From Candidatus Curtissbacteria bacterium (GTDB taxonomy: Bacteria > Patescibacteriota > Microgenomatia > Curtissbacterales > GWA2-41-24), in assembly GCA_016195765.1 (NCBI GenBank), contig JACPYZ010000055.1, positions 1-8,406 of the forward strand: a DNA stretch of 8,406 bases, read 5' to 3'. The notes under the pieces are model-generated. The model had not been told where the DNA came from. It worked only from the letters and a program-made list of their open reading frames with translations, and did not search any database. A program made the position numbers and the translations under genes. Below, in pieces: positions 1 to 6,156 of the stretch (positions are counted from its first letter, which is position 1; each line of letters begins with the position of its first letter).

Positions 1-56
1 AAATGAACATATTTTTTAAAGAGTCTCAATACAACTATCCAAGCGCTATTGAATAA
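1..56 (+). CDS. Possible C-terminal tail of an upstream gene (5' truncated)
   Basis: The frame starting at base 3 is open from the window edge to a TAA at 54-56 and reads MNIFFKESQYNYPSAIE. It could be the last 17 codons of a plus-strand gene entering from the left, which would lie 33 nt before the next gene and fit the dense packing here. It could equally be chance open sequence, or the upstream region of a divergent gene. The fragment is too short to identify, and no function is proposed. Confidence 0.25.
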   Translation, partial: MNIFFKESQYNYPSAIE

Positions 57-78
57 GCACAAAAACTAAATGTAAAAT
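49..78 (+). promoter_or_regulatory. Candidate sigma-70-type promoter for the DPM1-like gene
   Basis: A -35-like TTGAAT (49-54) and a -10-like TAAAAT (73-78, five of six matches to TATAAT) are separated by 18 nt. Transcription would start near base 85, only about 5 nt before the ATG at 90, leaving no room for a Shine-Dalgarno sequence. This matches the short-leader arrangement at two other genes in the window. In AT-rich DNA such hexamers arise by chance, so confidence is limited. Confidence 0.35.
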
Positions 79-89
79 ACGAAAGTAAA

Positions 90-833
90 ATGAGTGGCGC
101 CACCAGCAAGAAAGACAAGATTGCAATAGTCATCCCAACTTATAACGAGAGTGAAAATATCCTGTCTTTGATAAAAGCGGTTAAAAAAAATATATCGACT
201 GGCGATATCATTGTTATTGTTGACGATAATTCTCCCGATAAAACAGGAAAAATTGTAGAAAAGTTTTCTAAAAAAACAAAAGGAATTTATGTTATTCATC
301 GCAAGGGTAAAAATGGAAGAGGCTCGGCTGTTCTTGCCGGTTTTAAATATGCAAAGAAATTTAAACCAACACTTTATATAGAGATGGATGCAGATTTTTC
401 CCATAAACCCGAAGACATAAAAAGACTAGTAAAAAAAATTAATGAAGGTTTTGATGTAGTTATAGGATCTCGTTACCGAAAAAGTAGCAAAATCGAAAAC
501 TGGCCGCCCCAAAGAAAAATATTTAGTCGCATGGCTAACTTGTTTGCAAAAATCATTTTGAATGTGCCGATTTCCGATTATACAAATGGATTTAGAATCT
601 ACACCGAAAAAGCATCAAACTTCCTCTTGAACCAGGAACTTTTTTCAAAAGGTTATATCCTACTTTCCGAAACGGCGTATAAGTTAAATAATTCTAACTT
701 CTCGTTTGGAGAAATTGCTATAGTTTTTGTAAACAGAAAAAGGGGACAATCAAACACGAATCTTTCAGAAATACAAAATGCATTTTTTGGTGTCATAAAA
801 ATCAGACTTGCTGGGAGATCACCAAAAAATTAA
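90..833 (+). CDS. DPM1-like family 2 glycosyltransferase (polyprenyl-phosphate sugar synthase)
   Basis: This 247-residue GT-A enzyme is expected to transfer a hexose, classically mannose from GDP-mannose, onto polyprenyl phosphate at the cytoplasmic face of the membrane. Visible family motifs are VIPTYNESENI (14-24), VDDNSPDKTG (44-53) for nucleotide binding, a Gly-rich KGKNGRGSA (72-80), the metal-binding DAD in EMDADFSHKP (98-107), GSRY (126-129), and the acceptor-side DYTNGFRIY (163-171). It ends without hydrophobic helices, so it resembles the soluble single-domain DPM synthases. Near the C-terminus the usual R..G.SK reads RKRGQSN, with Asn in place of Lys. The ATG at 90 is the only start in frame, because a TAA lies at 54-56 and no ATG, GTG or TTG follows it. 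It heads a three-gene plus-strand block with a methyltransferase and a GT-C transferase that could use its product. The family call is firm; the sugar is not determinable. Confidence 0.88.
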   Translation: MSGATSKKDKIAIVIPTYNESENILSLIKAVKKNISTGDIIVIVDDNSPDKTGKIVEKFSKKTKGIYVIHRKGKNGRGSAVLAGFKYAKKFKPTLYIEMDADFSHKPEDIKRLVKKINEGFDVVIGSRYRKSSKIENWPPQRKIFSRMANLFAKIILNVPISDYTNGFRIYTEKASNFLLNQELFSKGYILLSETAYKLNNSNFSFGEIAIVFVNRKRGQSNTNLSEIQNAFFGVIKIRLAGRSPKN

Positions 834-844
834 GAAACACTTCT

Positions 845-853
845 TGTTATAAT
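845..853 (+). promoter_or_regulatory. Extended -10 promoter upstream of the methyltransferase gene
   Basis: TGTTATAAT (845-853) is a perfect TATAAT preceded by the TGn extension, which can work without a good -35 box; none is seen at the usual distance. It sits in the 36-nt gap after the DPM1-like gene. Transcription would start near base 860, giving a leader of about 10 nt before the ATG at 870 with no Shine-Dalgarno-like sequence. It would let the methyltransferase and GT-C genes be expressed separately from the first gene. Confidence 0.5.
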
Positions 854-869
854 CCTGCCAACAATTTAA

Positions 870-1526
870 ATGGACAAAGAAATTACACGTCTTTATCGCT
901 TACGTTTTAATCTAGAGTTGAAATCTCGAAATGATATATGGAAAATACTTTGCCATGATTATTTTCAGAGATTTATAAAAAAACAAGATACTGTTTGTGA
1001 TCTCGGTAGTGGATATTGTGAATTTATAAACAATATCAAAGCGGCAAAAAGAATCGCAATCGATATCAATCCAGAAACAAAAAAGTTCGCAGATAAAAAA
1101 GTTCAGACAATAATAGCTTTGAGTACGAAATTACCCAAATCTTTATATGGTTCAGTCGACGTAGTTTTTGTCAGTAATTTTTTTGAACACTTATCTTCAA
1201 AAGAAGAACTTGCAAAAACACTCTTACAGATAGGCAAAATACTTAAAAAGGGCGGAAAGCTAATTGTTCTGATGCCAAATATTAGGTACGTGGGTCCAGC
1301 CTACTGGGATTTTTTAGACCATCAATTGCCTTTGACAGAAAAAAGTATGGAAGAAGCATTGCTTCTCCATCGTTATCAAATAATCCTGAAAAAAAATAAA
1401 TTTTTGCCTTATTCCACAAAAGGGAAACTTCCTCAAAGACCAGCACTGGTCAAGCTCTATCTAAAAATACCTTTGCTGCATTTGGTTTTTGGTAAACAAT
1501 CACTAATCGTTGCAAAGAAGGGTTAA
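870..1526 (+). CDS. Class I SAM-dependent methyltransferase
   Basis: This 218-residue protein has a Rossmann-type methyltransferase core. Motif I is VCDLGSGYCEF (42-52), which binds SAM. The acidic end of strand 2 is D65 in AIDINP, and the post-motif strand 4 reads SNFFEHLS (102-109). ILKKGGKLIVLMPNIRY (124-140) matches the glycine-turn strand 5 region. After it comes YWDFLDH (145-151) and a C-terminal segment rich in basic residues (KKNKFLPYS), a pattern I associate with methyltransferases of polysaccharide clusters. It lies between two glycosyltransferase genes, with its stop codon 2 nt before the next ATG, so methylation of a sugar or glycan end is the likely role. The substrate, and whether O- or C-methylation occurs, cannot be told from sequence. 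No signal peptide or membrane segment is seen, so it should be cytoplasmic. Confidence 0.85.
   Translation: MDKEITRLYRLRFNLELKSRNDIWKILCHDYFQRFIKKQDTVCDLGSGYCEFINNIKAAKRIAIDINPETKKFADKKVQTIIALSTKLPKSLYGSVDVVFVSNFFEHLSSKEELAKTLLQIGKILKKGGKLIVLMPNIRYVGPAYWDFLDHQLPLTEKSMEEALLLHRYQIILKKNKFLPYSTKGKLPQRPALVKLYLKIPLLHLVFGKQSLIVAKKG
1517..1521 (+). promoter_or_regulatory. Shine-Dalgarno sequence for the GT-C gene at 1529
   Basis: GAAGG, within AAGAAGGG (1515-1522), lies about 7 nt before the ATG at 1529 and inside the last codons of the methyltransferase gene. This supports the chosen start and translational coupling. It contrasts with the block-leading genes, whose starts show short leaders and no such site. 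Confidence 0.55.
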
Positions 1527-1528
1527 AA

Positions 1529-3184
1529 ATGAGATTAAGCAACTTTTTCTTGGCGGCACTTCTGTTCTTTAGCGTTTTGTTAAGACTGGTTGATTTAGGA
1601 CGAATCCCCAATGGTTTGACCGTTGACGAGGCGGATATGGGCTACAACGCATATTCAATCCTAAAAACAGGCAAAGACGTGTATGGTCGAAGCTTCCCCA
1701 TGTTTTTCCAATCCTTAGACGATTACAAGCCAGGTTTTGCAATTTATGCATCAATTCCCGCAATAAGACTTCTTGGCTTATCGGAATATTCCATCAGATT
1801 ATTTCCGGCCATAATCGGCGCTCTAACACCACTGTTATTTTTCGTTTTTTTGAAAATGCTCTATCCAAAAAATAATTATGCAGCTTTTTCAGTATTTTTG
1901 CTAACCACTTTTGCGCCTTGGAATGTCGCGATATCTAGGGCCACCTTTATGTATATAGAACTTGTTTTCTTTTTACTTCTTGCGCTGATCACATTTTTTT
2001 TAGGAATAAAAAATAAAAATTTCCCCATTTACATAAGCGCTTGTATTTTCGCCTTTACTCTATACGTATATTATGCGGCCCTAATTTATATTCCTTTAAT
2101 TGGGATAATCTTGTTCATTTTCTTCAAAAAAGAACTACTAGCAAAGAAAAAAAATCTTATTATTGCCTCTGTACTGTTCTTGGTAATATCGGCACCAGCA
2201 CTTTCACATTATTTGAATGGTTCAGCAAGAAGTAGGTTCAATGCTATCTCACTTTTTACACCCGATATCTCATTGCCAGTCTCGATCCAAGAAATAGAAA
2301 CAGATAACAAATCGAATAATAAGTTGTTTAATTTTTACCACAATCGAAGAATTATTAATGTTAGCAATACTCTTGATAACTATTTTGATTATCTAAATAT
2401 GGACTACCTATTTGTAAATAGTAAAAATATCAGATACTTTTACATAAATTATTATGGCCTTTTCTACTTTTTAGAATTCCCCTTTCTTCTAATTGCTCTG
2501 CATAAAATAATCAAAAAAAGAGAAAGCAACGACTTGTTTCTCTTGGCACTCTTGTTAATATCACCAATACCAGCTGCAATCACTTTAGGTTCCCCATTTG
2601 TTCATAGAGCAATACTTCTGCCAATGGTTTTGCAAATCTTAATTGCCCTTGGGCTCGCAAAGTTTCTTAAGAGTTTTCAGGCCTCATATTTCCAAAAGCC
2701 GATTTATTATTCTATTGCAGCTTTGTATTTAATAAGCGCAGTAGGGTTCATACATCAGTACTTTGTCCACAATCCTAAAGAATTTTCAACGGAAAAAGAT
2801 AACGGGGCATGGTTTTCATCAGTAAAAGAGGCGATCCCTCAGTTAAACTTATACAAACAAAAATATCCAACTGTTGTCTTTACATGGTCCAGCACAAAGT
2901 TAGTACCGGGTATCTATTATCTGTTTTATAGCAAAATAGACCCGACACTAGTTCAGAATAAATCCGCAAAATGGACAAACGAATCGCCATCTTTTCGCCA
3001 AATTTACAATGAGGTTGGTAATGTTCAATTTCGGCCAATCGACTGGAAAGCAGATAGTCAGCTAAAAAACACACTGTTTATTGGATACCCTAGTGACTTT
3101 CAAAAAGATGATGATATTCACACAATTTCAAAAACCTACGATCAGGACGGGAAAGAACACTTTTGGTTTGTCACAAAAGATTAA
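1529..3184 (+). CDS. GT-C membrane glycosyltransferase, GT39/ArnT/PMT-like
   Basis: This 551-residue multi-pass protein should transfer a sugar from a polyprenyl-phosphate donor to a glycan, lipid or protein on the outer side of the membrane. Its first helix (about 6-22) is followed by the acidic pair D33-E34 in LTVDEADMGYNAY, the expected GT-C catalytic/metal motif at the start of the first external loop. The same loop holds SLDDYKPGFAIY (62-73), corresponding to the conserved KP motif of the ArnT/PMT group. APWNVAISR (129-137) matches another conserved family segment. About ten further hydrophobic helices run to roughly residue 415, interrupted by a loop near 230-300. A soluble C-terminal region of about 135 residues follows, as is common for long members of the family. 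The ATG is backed by a Shine-Dalgarno sequence. The gene ends in a TTAA shared with the convergent gene's stop. The substrate is unknown. Confidence 0.87.
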   Translation: MRLSNFFLAALLFFSVLLRLVDLGRIPNGLTVDEADMGYNAYSILKTGKDVYGRSFPMFFQSLDDYKPGFAIYASIPAIRLLGLSEYSIRLFPAIIGALTPLLFFVFLKMLYPKNNYAAFSVFLLTTFAPWNVAISRATFMYIELVFFLLLALITFFLGIKNKNFPIYISACIFAFTLYVYYAALIYIPLIGIILFIFFKKELLAKKKNLIIASVLFLVISAPALSHYLNGSARSRFNAISLFTPDISLPVSIQEIETDNKSNNKLFNFYHNRRIINVSNTLDNYFDYLNMDYLFVNSKNIRYFYINYYGLFYFLEFPFLLIALHKIIKKRESNDLFLLALLLISPIPAAITLGSPFVHRAILLPMVLQILIALGLAKFLKSFQASYFQKPIYYSIAALYLISAVGFIHQYFVHNPKEFSTEKDNGAWFSSVKEAIPQLNLYKQKYPTVVFTWSSTKLVPGIYYLFYSKIDPTLVQNKSAKWTNESPSFRQIYNEVGNVQFRPIDWKADSQLKNTLFIGYPSDFQKDDDIHTISKTYDQDGKEHFWFVTKD

Positions 3185-4827
3185 TATCTAACTTTTAAAA
3201 TATCAAAAATCGGCCCGGCCACCTCCAGTTGATACATGTTACCGTTGTTAAAATTGAAAGTCGCGTCAAACGTCGCTTCTGATATCGGGTGATAAGAGCC
3301 ATTCCGAATCGGATTAAAGCGTTTTATAAGTTCATACCTATTGTTACTCCCCAAAAGTAAACTGTCTCGTGGGTCAAAGTAATAATCGACTACGTAAGCA
3401 ATACGTACATCTTTTTCTAGGTTGGCAATCTGCACGCTTTTTAAAATGCCAGGATATGCACCTAAAAAGTAGACATTTCGGACGTTTCCCCCTACAGAAT
3501 AGTTTTTTGCAGACAGGCTCCTAAAGAGTCCATGGTCATGTCTTTGCATGATGAGCGCGGCCTCCCTTGAAGGCACGAGATATTGATAGCGGCCGCCACC
3601 GTAAGCAATCGGTATAGAAGGGTTTATATGGCTTTTCACCCACTCTTGGGCCGATACAAAAGTAGGCTCCTTCGAATATAGATAGCACCAATAAATGGAG
3701 TTAATGGAAGACAGTAAAAGGATAAGAATAATAAGTGAGCCCATGCGAATAATCTTAGATATAAAAAACGCAGCAATTGGAATCAAAAGAAGATGAATAG
3801 GCAACAGGTATCTAAGTAAAGGGTGAAAAAATAATGACGCAAAAATAAAATAAAGAAGTACATAAAAGACGATTGACTTAAATATATAACCTCTCCTAAA
3901 AGCAAGGAGCGATCCCAAAATGCCAAAAGCGAAAATTACACCATCACTTAACAACCATTGACCGATATAATAAATACCTAAATTGCTATAAATTGTATGT
4001 ACAAGCGATTCACTTAAATTACCTTTTCCAACTATCAAATCTGTTAAAAATTTATCCTTAAGTAAAAAAGATTGGTTATTTGCAATCGCTTGGATCAAAC
4101 CTGTTGTAAGAGTTAAAGAGTTTAACAAGTAAATGAAGATTAAAAATAAAGCAATTTTTATAAACGATTTAAGTTTCCAATCGGGGTTTAAAATTAAAAG
4201 CAATGGAAGAATGACAATGCCTACTTGATGGAAACCAAAAGCAACAGCACACGAAACCAAAGAAAAAAAGAACTTACGTTTTAGAGACAAATAAATAGAA
4301 AGTGTAATAAAAAATAAAGCCGCAGACCATGGACGACCAGTGTTGGAAATATGCACCAGATTAAAAGAAACAGCACCTAAAAAAGCGCAAACGAGCGCTG
4401 CTTTCTTATCACTAAAAAGTAAAATACTTGTTTTGTATAAAACAAGTATGGTCAGAGTCCCAAATCCTGCAGATATTAATCTTGGCACGAAAAGAAAGTA
4501 GCCCTGATTTACTAACAAAAATGTTTTAAATTGGTCTGGGTTCACGACAACTTTTGCAAAAAGCAGAAATAAATAAGAAATGACAATGAACGGTATCTGA
4601 ATGTAAGCACCGAATGGAGTGTAGTTAGAAATAGAGTAGATGGTTTTGTTGGCAATCATATTCAAAGAAGAAAGATGAGCAATTGCCTCATCGTTAGAAA
4701 CAAAAATAGAAGGGGAGTCGAATGTTGGATTTACGGTCCTCAGAATAAGCCCAAACAACAATATCACCAGCAACAAATAATCTTTACGAATACTGGGCCA
4801 AAAATTTTTCAAATTGAGAAACAACAT
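3181..4827 (-). CDS. Second GT-C membrane glycosyltransferase, GT39/PMT-like
   Basis: This 548-residue membrane protein has the same architecture as the gene it faces but is clearly divergent in sequence. A basic N-terminus (KNFWPSIRK) precedes helix 1 (about 16-30). The first external loop carries D46-E47 in VSNDEAIAHL, the expected catalytic pair. NTGRPWSAALFF and FHPLLRYLLPIHLLL are typical GT-C segments. About ten hydrophobic helices are followed by a C-terminal external domain rich in Tyr and Asn. The ATG at 4827 overlaps the end of rfbH by 44 nt and has no Shine-Dalgarno site. A later GTG (codon 21) is possible but would fall inside the first hydrophobic helix and drop the basic N-terminus, so the ATG is preferred. 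It is probably co-transcribed with rfbH, which suggests that it may transfer the deoxy sugar or act on the same glycan. The substrate is not determinable. Confidence 0.84.
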   Translation of the reverse strand: MLFLNLKNFWPSIRKDYLLLVILLFGLILRTVNPTFDSPSIFVSNDEAIAHLSSLNMIANKTIYSISNYTPFGAYIQIPFIVISYLFLLFAKVVVNPDQFKTFLLVNQGYFLFVPRLISAGFGTLTILVLYKTSILLFSDKKAALVCAFLGAVSFNLVHISNTGRPWSAALFFITLSIYLSLKRKFFFSLVSCAVAFGFHQVGIVILPLLLILNPDWKLKSFIKIALFLIFIYLLNSLTLTTGLIQAIANNQSFLLKDKFLTDLIVGKGNLSESLVHTIYSNLGIYYIGQWLLSDGVIFAFGILGSLLAFRRGYIFKSIVFYVLLYFIFASLFFHPLLRYLLPIHLLLIPIAAFFISKIIRMGSLIILILLLSSINSIYWCYLYSKEPTFVSAQEWVKSHINPSIPIAYGGGRYQYLVPSREAALIMQRHDHGLFRSLSAKNYSVGGNVRNVYFLGAYPGILKSVQIANLEKDVRIAYVVDYYFDPRDSLLLGSNNRYELIKRFNPIRNGSYHPISEATFDATFNFNNGNMYQLEVAGPIFDILKVRY

Positions 4828-6082
4828 ATTTCAATTTCGCTCGATTATTTCCTGGATACACACCAATCCAAAATGCAGAGTTTGTTAGTATATCGCTGTT
4901 TTTGAGATTTCCAACGACACGGTGTTTAATCTTAAGATAAGCCGGGTGTTTTAGTAAGTTTCCGGCAAAAAGACTGCGTGTTTCAATATTGCTAGATTGC
5001 AAAAAATTAACAAGTTCCAACTTAGTAAAGGGTGAATTACTTTTTATCGTAATTAAAAATCCAAACCAGCAAGGATCCGATTTGGGATTCCACGTGGGTA
5101 GTAAAAAGTACTTATTGTATTTTTTTAAGTTCTGATACAAATAATTAAAATTCTCTTGGCGAGCCTGAATAAATTTAGGCAATTTTTTAAGTTGAACAGT
5201 ACCAATCGCCGCTTGAATATCTGTAGCCTTCAAATTAAATCCAATATGTGAATATGTATATTTATGATCATAACCATAGGGCAAATTACCTAAGTGCATC
5301 TCAAATCTTCTGCCACATCTATTATCCTGTCCAGTTCTGCACCAACAATCTCGTCCCCATTCACAAAAAGAATTTACAAGTCTGTGCAACTCAGGGTTAT
5401 TAGTAACTACCGCTCCACCCTCTCCCATTGTTATTTGGTGAGCAGGATAAAAAGAGAAAGTTGCAAGGTCACCAAATGTCGAAACGTATTTCCCATTAAA
5501 TTTACTTCCGAGCGCATCGCAACAATCTTCGATTAGCCAAAGCTTGTGCTTCTTTGCAATTTTTGCAACTTTTTCGACATCAAATGGGTTGCCCAGTGTG
5601 TGGGCAATCATGATAGCCTTTGTCTTTTTTGTAATCGCTCTCTCAATTAATTTAGGATCCACATTAGCGCTTCCCAGTTCAACGTCAAGAAAAACTGGTA
5701 TAGCCCCGTATTGGATAGCGGGATTAACAGTTGTTGGAAAAGAACAGGCGACCGTGATAACTTCATCTCCCGGCTTTATTCTTCTTTCGCCTAACTTTTC
5801 TGATGTAAGCGCATAGAAGGCGGCTAAATTCGCACTAGATCCCGAATTGGTAATGCTTACTAATTTAACTCCCAAAAATAACCCAAGTTCTTTTGAAAAT
5901 TCTTCTGCAAAATGACCTTCGGTTAACCAAAACTCTAAAGAGGCCTCAACTGCTTTTTCTATTTCATGAAAATCAAAAACTCGTCCAGAAACTCTGACCG
6001 AATCAACACCGGGAATAAAAGAATTTCTTTTGTGGTGTTTTAAATAATATTCGCGAGCAAGCTTTGTAACGTCTTTTTTCAC
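4784..6082 (-). CDS. rfbH: CDP-4-keto-6-deoxy-D-glucose 3-dehydratase (RfbH/E1/AscC/DdhC type)
   Basis: This cytoplasmic PMP and [2Fe-2S] enzyme removes the C3 hydroxyl of CDP-4-keto-6-deoxy-D-glucose, working with a reductase partner (E3/RfbI type, not in this window), to give 3,6-dideoxy sugars. The fold is DegT/DnrJ/EryC1/StrS, but the PLP-binding Lys is replaced by His215 in FYPAHQITMGEGG, the hallmark of this dehydratase. Cys188, Cys246, Cys248 and Cys256 form an exact C-X57-C-X1-C-X7-C pattern, identical in spacing to the iron-sulfur ligands known for E1. Other near-identical family segments are TNSGSSANL (78-86), PGDEVITVA, AHTLGNPFDV (160-169), WLIEDCCDALGS (182-193) and YDHKYTYSHIGFNLK (271-285). 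Its 432 residues match the family length, and the protein is intact. It starts with GTG, 7 nt after a TATAAT, and overlaps the downstream GT-C gene. RfbF and RfbG, which make its substrate, are not in the window. Confidence 0.95.
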   Translation of the reverse strand: MKKDVTKLAREYYLKHHKRNSFIPGVDSVRVSGRVFDFHEIEKAVEASLEFWLTEGHFAEEFSKELGLFLGVKLVSITNSGSSANLAAFYALTSEKLGERRIKPGDEVITVACSFPTTVNPAIQYGAIPVFLDVELGSANVDPKLIERAITKKTKAIMIAHTLGNPFDVEKVAKIAKKHKLWLIEDCCDALGSKFNGKYVSTFGDLATFSFYPAHQITMGEGGAVVTNNPELHRLVNSFCEWGRDCWCRTGQDNRCGRRFEMHLGNLPYGYDHKYTYSHIGFNLKATDIQAAIGTVQLKKLPKFIQARQENFNYLYQNLKKYNKYFLLPTWNPKSDPCWFGFLITIKSNSPFTKLELVNFLQSSNIETRSLFAGNLLKHPAYLKIKHRVVGNLKNSDILTNSAFWIGVYPGNNRAKLKYVVSQFEKFLAQYS

Positions 6083-6089
6083 TTGCGAA

Positions 6090-6095
6090 ATTATA
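6090..6095 (-). promoter_or_regulatory. -10 element of a predicted leaderless rfbH promoter
   Basis: On the minus strand a perfect TATAAT lies at 6095-6090, with 7 nt (TTCGCAA) between it and the GTG start of rfbH. Standard spacing puts transcription start at about 6083-6082, on or next to the start codon, so the mRNA would be leaderless. The -35 position at a 17-nt spacer reads TTCAAG (6118-6113), a poor match. Confidence 0.55.
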
Positions 6096-6099
6096 CTTC

Positions 6100-6109
6100 A
6101 AAAGCTTTT
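6100..6109. repeat. 10-bp palindrome in the divergent intergenic region
   Basis: AAAAGCTTTT is a perfect 10-bp palindrome located inside the spacer of the predicted rfbH promoter. It could be an operator half-site or simply chance in AT-rich DNA. No regulator gene is nearby. Confidence 0.25.
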
Positions 6110-6134
6110 ATTCTTGAATGTTTGCGGCTCATAT

Positions 6135-6146
6135 GTTATTGATAAC
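6135..6146. repeat. Short inverted repeat upstream of the GtrB-like gene
   Basis: GTTAT-tg-ATAAC has 5-bp inverted arms around a 2-nt centre and lies 10 nt before the ATG at 6157. It overlaps the only plausible -10 region for that gene: TGtTATTGA, 17 nt after a TTGAAT at 6114-6119, with only 3 of 6 -10 matches. It is an operator-like candidate with weak support. Confidence 0.25.
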
Positions 6147-6156
6147 GCAGCATTTT

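Noticed and set aside
66..404. Antisense and out-of-frame open frames, such as 66-404 (-), 1569-1763 (-), 2041-2235 (+), 2880-3074 (-), 4675-4905 (+), 5294-5536 (+), 5544-5816 (+) and 7888-8217 (+)
   Set aside because: Each lies mostly or wholly opposite, or in another frame of, a well-supported family gene, shows no recognisable domain, and has shadow-like composition.
3100..3260. Intrinsic terminator between the two convergent GT-C genes
   Set aside because: I found no GC-rich stem followed by a U-tract on either strand around 3181-3184. The CGGCCCGGCC stretch nearby is coding and has no T-run after it.
3589..3596. GCGGCCGC, a rare GC-only 8-bp palindrome in AT-rich DNA
   Set aside because: It lies within the codons for a Gly-Gly-Gly-Arg stretch of the GT-C gene, whose GGN codons explain it; there is no sign of an inserted element.
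4784..6082. Ordinary DegT/StrS sugar aminotransferase
   Set aside because: The PLP Lys is replaced by His215 and the four-Cys iron-sulfur pattern is present, which identifies the 3-dehydratase branch.
6118..6156. Start of the GtrB-like gene at the ATG at 6118
   Set aside because: It would add 13 residues (MFAAHMLLITQHF) before the conserved beginning MKKLISIVVPLYNEE. The later ATG at 6157 fits the family start and leaves a usable divergent promoter region.
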